Shown in pieces: positions 4,674 through 5,098 of a stretch of 5,098 nucleotides of DNA. The position numbers and the translations under genes are program-made. The notes under the pieces are model-generated. The model was not told the DNA's origin, made no database searches, and was given only the letters and a program-made list of their open reading frames with translations. The stretch comes from Methanosarcinales archaeon. GTDB lineage: Archaea; Halobacteriota; Syntropharchaeia; Alkanophagales; Methanospirareceae. Position 1 is the stretch's first letter; the number at the start of each line of letters is the position of its first letter. The stretch spans positions 1 to 5,098 of the forward strand of contig QMVO01000156.1 in NCBI GenBank assembly GCA_003661125.1. The letters run 5' to 3'.

Positions 4674-4774
4674 GCTGTCCAACGATTCAAAATCGGAAGA
4701 AAAAGAAAGGCAAATAGGACTTTAAATCCAAAAAGAAGCAAAATTTTTGGCGTCAAAAGCAATTGCGGGACAGC
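4674..4774. repeat. 101-bp stretch bounded by GCTGTCC inverted repeats
   Basis: GCTGTCC at 4674-4680 is matched by GGACAGC at 4768-4774 in inverted orientation. GGCTGTCC-like ends are common in several insertion-sequence families, so this could be a small non-autonomous element or the collapsed remains of one. Only seven bases match perfectly, the internal sequence is AT-rich without a reading frame, and I find no convincing target-site duplication, so chance is quite possible. Confidence 0.25.
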
Positions 4775-4800
4775 TCTATTCCACCACCTATATCTATCGC

Positions 4801-5067
4801 TTAGTCTGGTCCTTGCCAAGGTCTTTGTCCACCTCCGCCTGTTGGTCTAATCGCTGACGTGTAATCCATCTCCTTGCTGAACTCCCACTCTCCGTTTGCA
4901 CTGTTCTTCTCATAATGCGTCAATCTGGATCCAAGGTCATAGAACTCTACCCAGCCCTGTGCACAGTGCCCATCCAGAACCTGCTCAATAAAAGGTGGAA
5001 TCCAAAAACTGAAAATGGCTGAGAGAGCAGTATGTGCAAATTTGGGTAATATGCATGATTTTATATT
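4801..5067 (-). pseudogene. startless minus-strand coding remnant, unknown family
   Basis: On the minus strand, 88 codons are open between TAA at 5068-5070 and TAA at 4801-4803. The residues look protein-like: FAHTALSAIFSFWIPPFIEQ, then VLDGHCAQGWVEFYDLGSRL, THYEKNSANGEWEFSKEMDY and a Gly/Pro tail RPTGGGGQRPWQGPD. There is no ATG, GTG or TTG in frame before TTG 4923-4921, so a normal start would remove more than half. A TATA-like AAAATATAAAATC occurs at about 5059-5071. I read it as the C-terminal end of a gene whose front was lost or frameshifted. I do not recognise the family. A short hydrophobic segment occurs near the front. The overlapping frame from ATG 4913 (39 residues to 4794) is a less convincing alternative. 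Confidence 0.42.
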
Positions 5068-5098
5068 TTACTTTACCACTTAATATTGAGCAAATACC

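Noticed and set aside
1..5098. CRISPR array, tRNA, rRNA or riboswitch
   Set aside because: No regularly spaced repeats, no cloverleaf with a T-loop GGTTCGAATCC-type core, and no recognised riboswitch core were seen on either strand.

Overview
The window looks archaeal, most likely a euryarchaeon of the methanogen/ANME/alkane-oxidiser sphere. This is inferred from TATA-box promoters with purine-rich upstream elements, Shine-Dalgarno sites close to starts, archaeal-style VapBC remnants, an archaeal-type acylphosphatase motif (VQMAGFR), an IS4/IS1634-like transposase typical of such genomes, and a HemL with euryarchaeal features. No 16S or tRNA gene is present to confirm it.

Layout. (1) Positions 1-2341 are a gene graveyard. 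It begins with the 3' part of a broken transposase (1-451), whose stop codon lies a few bases from the decapitated start of an antitoxin (458-628) and its truncated PIN toxin (618-794). A small C-terminally anchored membrane protein follows (806-1069), the only apparently intact gene of this half. Then come a truncated DUF2283 protein (1115-1252), the tail of another antitoxin (1236-1391), the front of its PIN toxin (1378-~1630), the middle of a second and different PIN protein (~1633-~1770), the C-terminal piece of an acylphosphatase fused to that PIN fragment (~1755-1925), an acylphosphatase missing its last strand and carrying a one-base deletion (1945-2183), and a small frameshifted ORF (2206-2341). 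(2) Positions 2407-3755 hold an intact hemL (glutamate-1-semialdehyde 2,1-aminomutase, tetrapyrrole synthesis) with its own promoter and a strong ribosome site. (3) Positions 3806-4612, minus strand and convergent with hemL, hold an intact CBS-domain-pair protein with a helical C-terminal region. Its promoter is a perfect 17-bp tandem duplication that doubles the TATA box. (4) Positions 4671-5098 have a short inverted-repeat-bounded stretch (4674-4774) and a minus-strand reading frame with no usable start (4801-5067), probably the remains of another gene.

The two intact, conserved genes (hemL and the CBS gene) do not obviously cooperate. I see no complete novel system. The notable biology is the nested mosaic of toxin-antitoxin and acylphosphatase fragments next to a dead insertion sequence, with traceable indels, and the duplicated core promoter. 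Several indels fall in short homopolymer runs, so sequencing error should be excluded before calling every lesion real.
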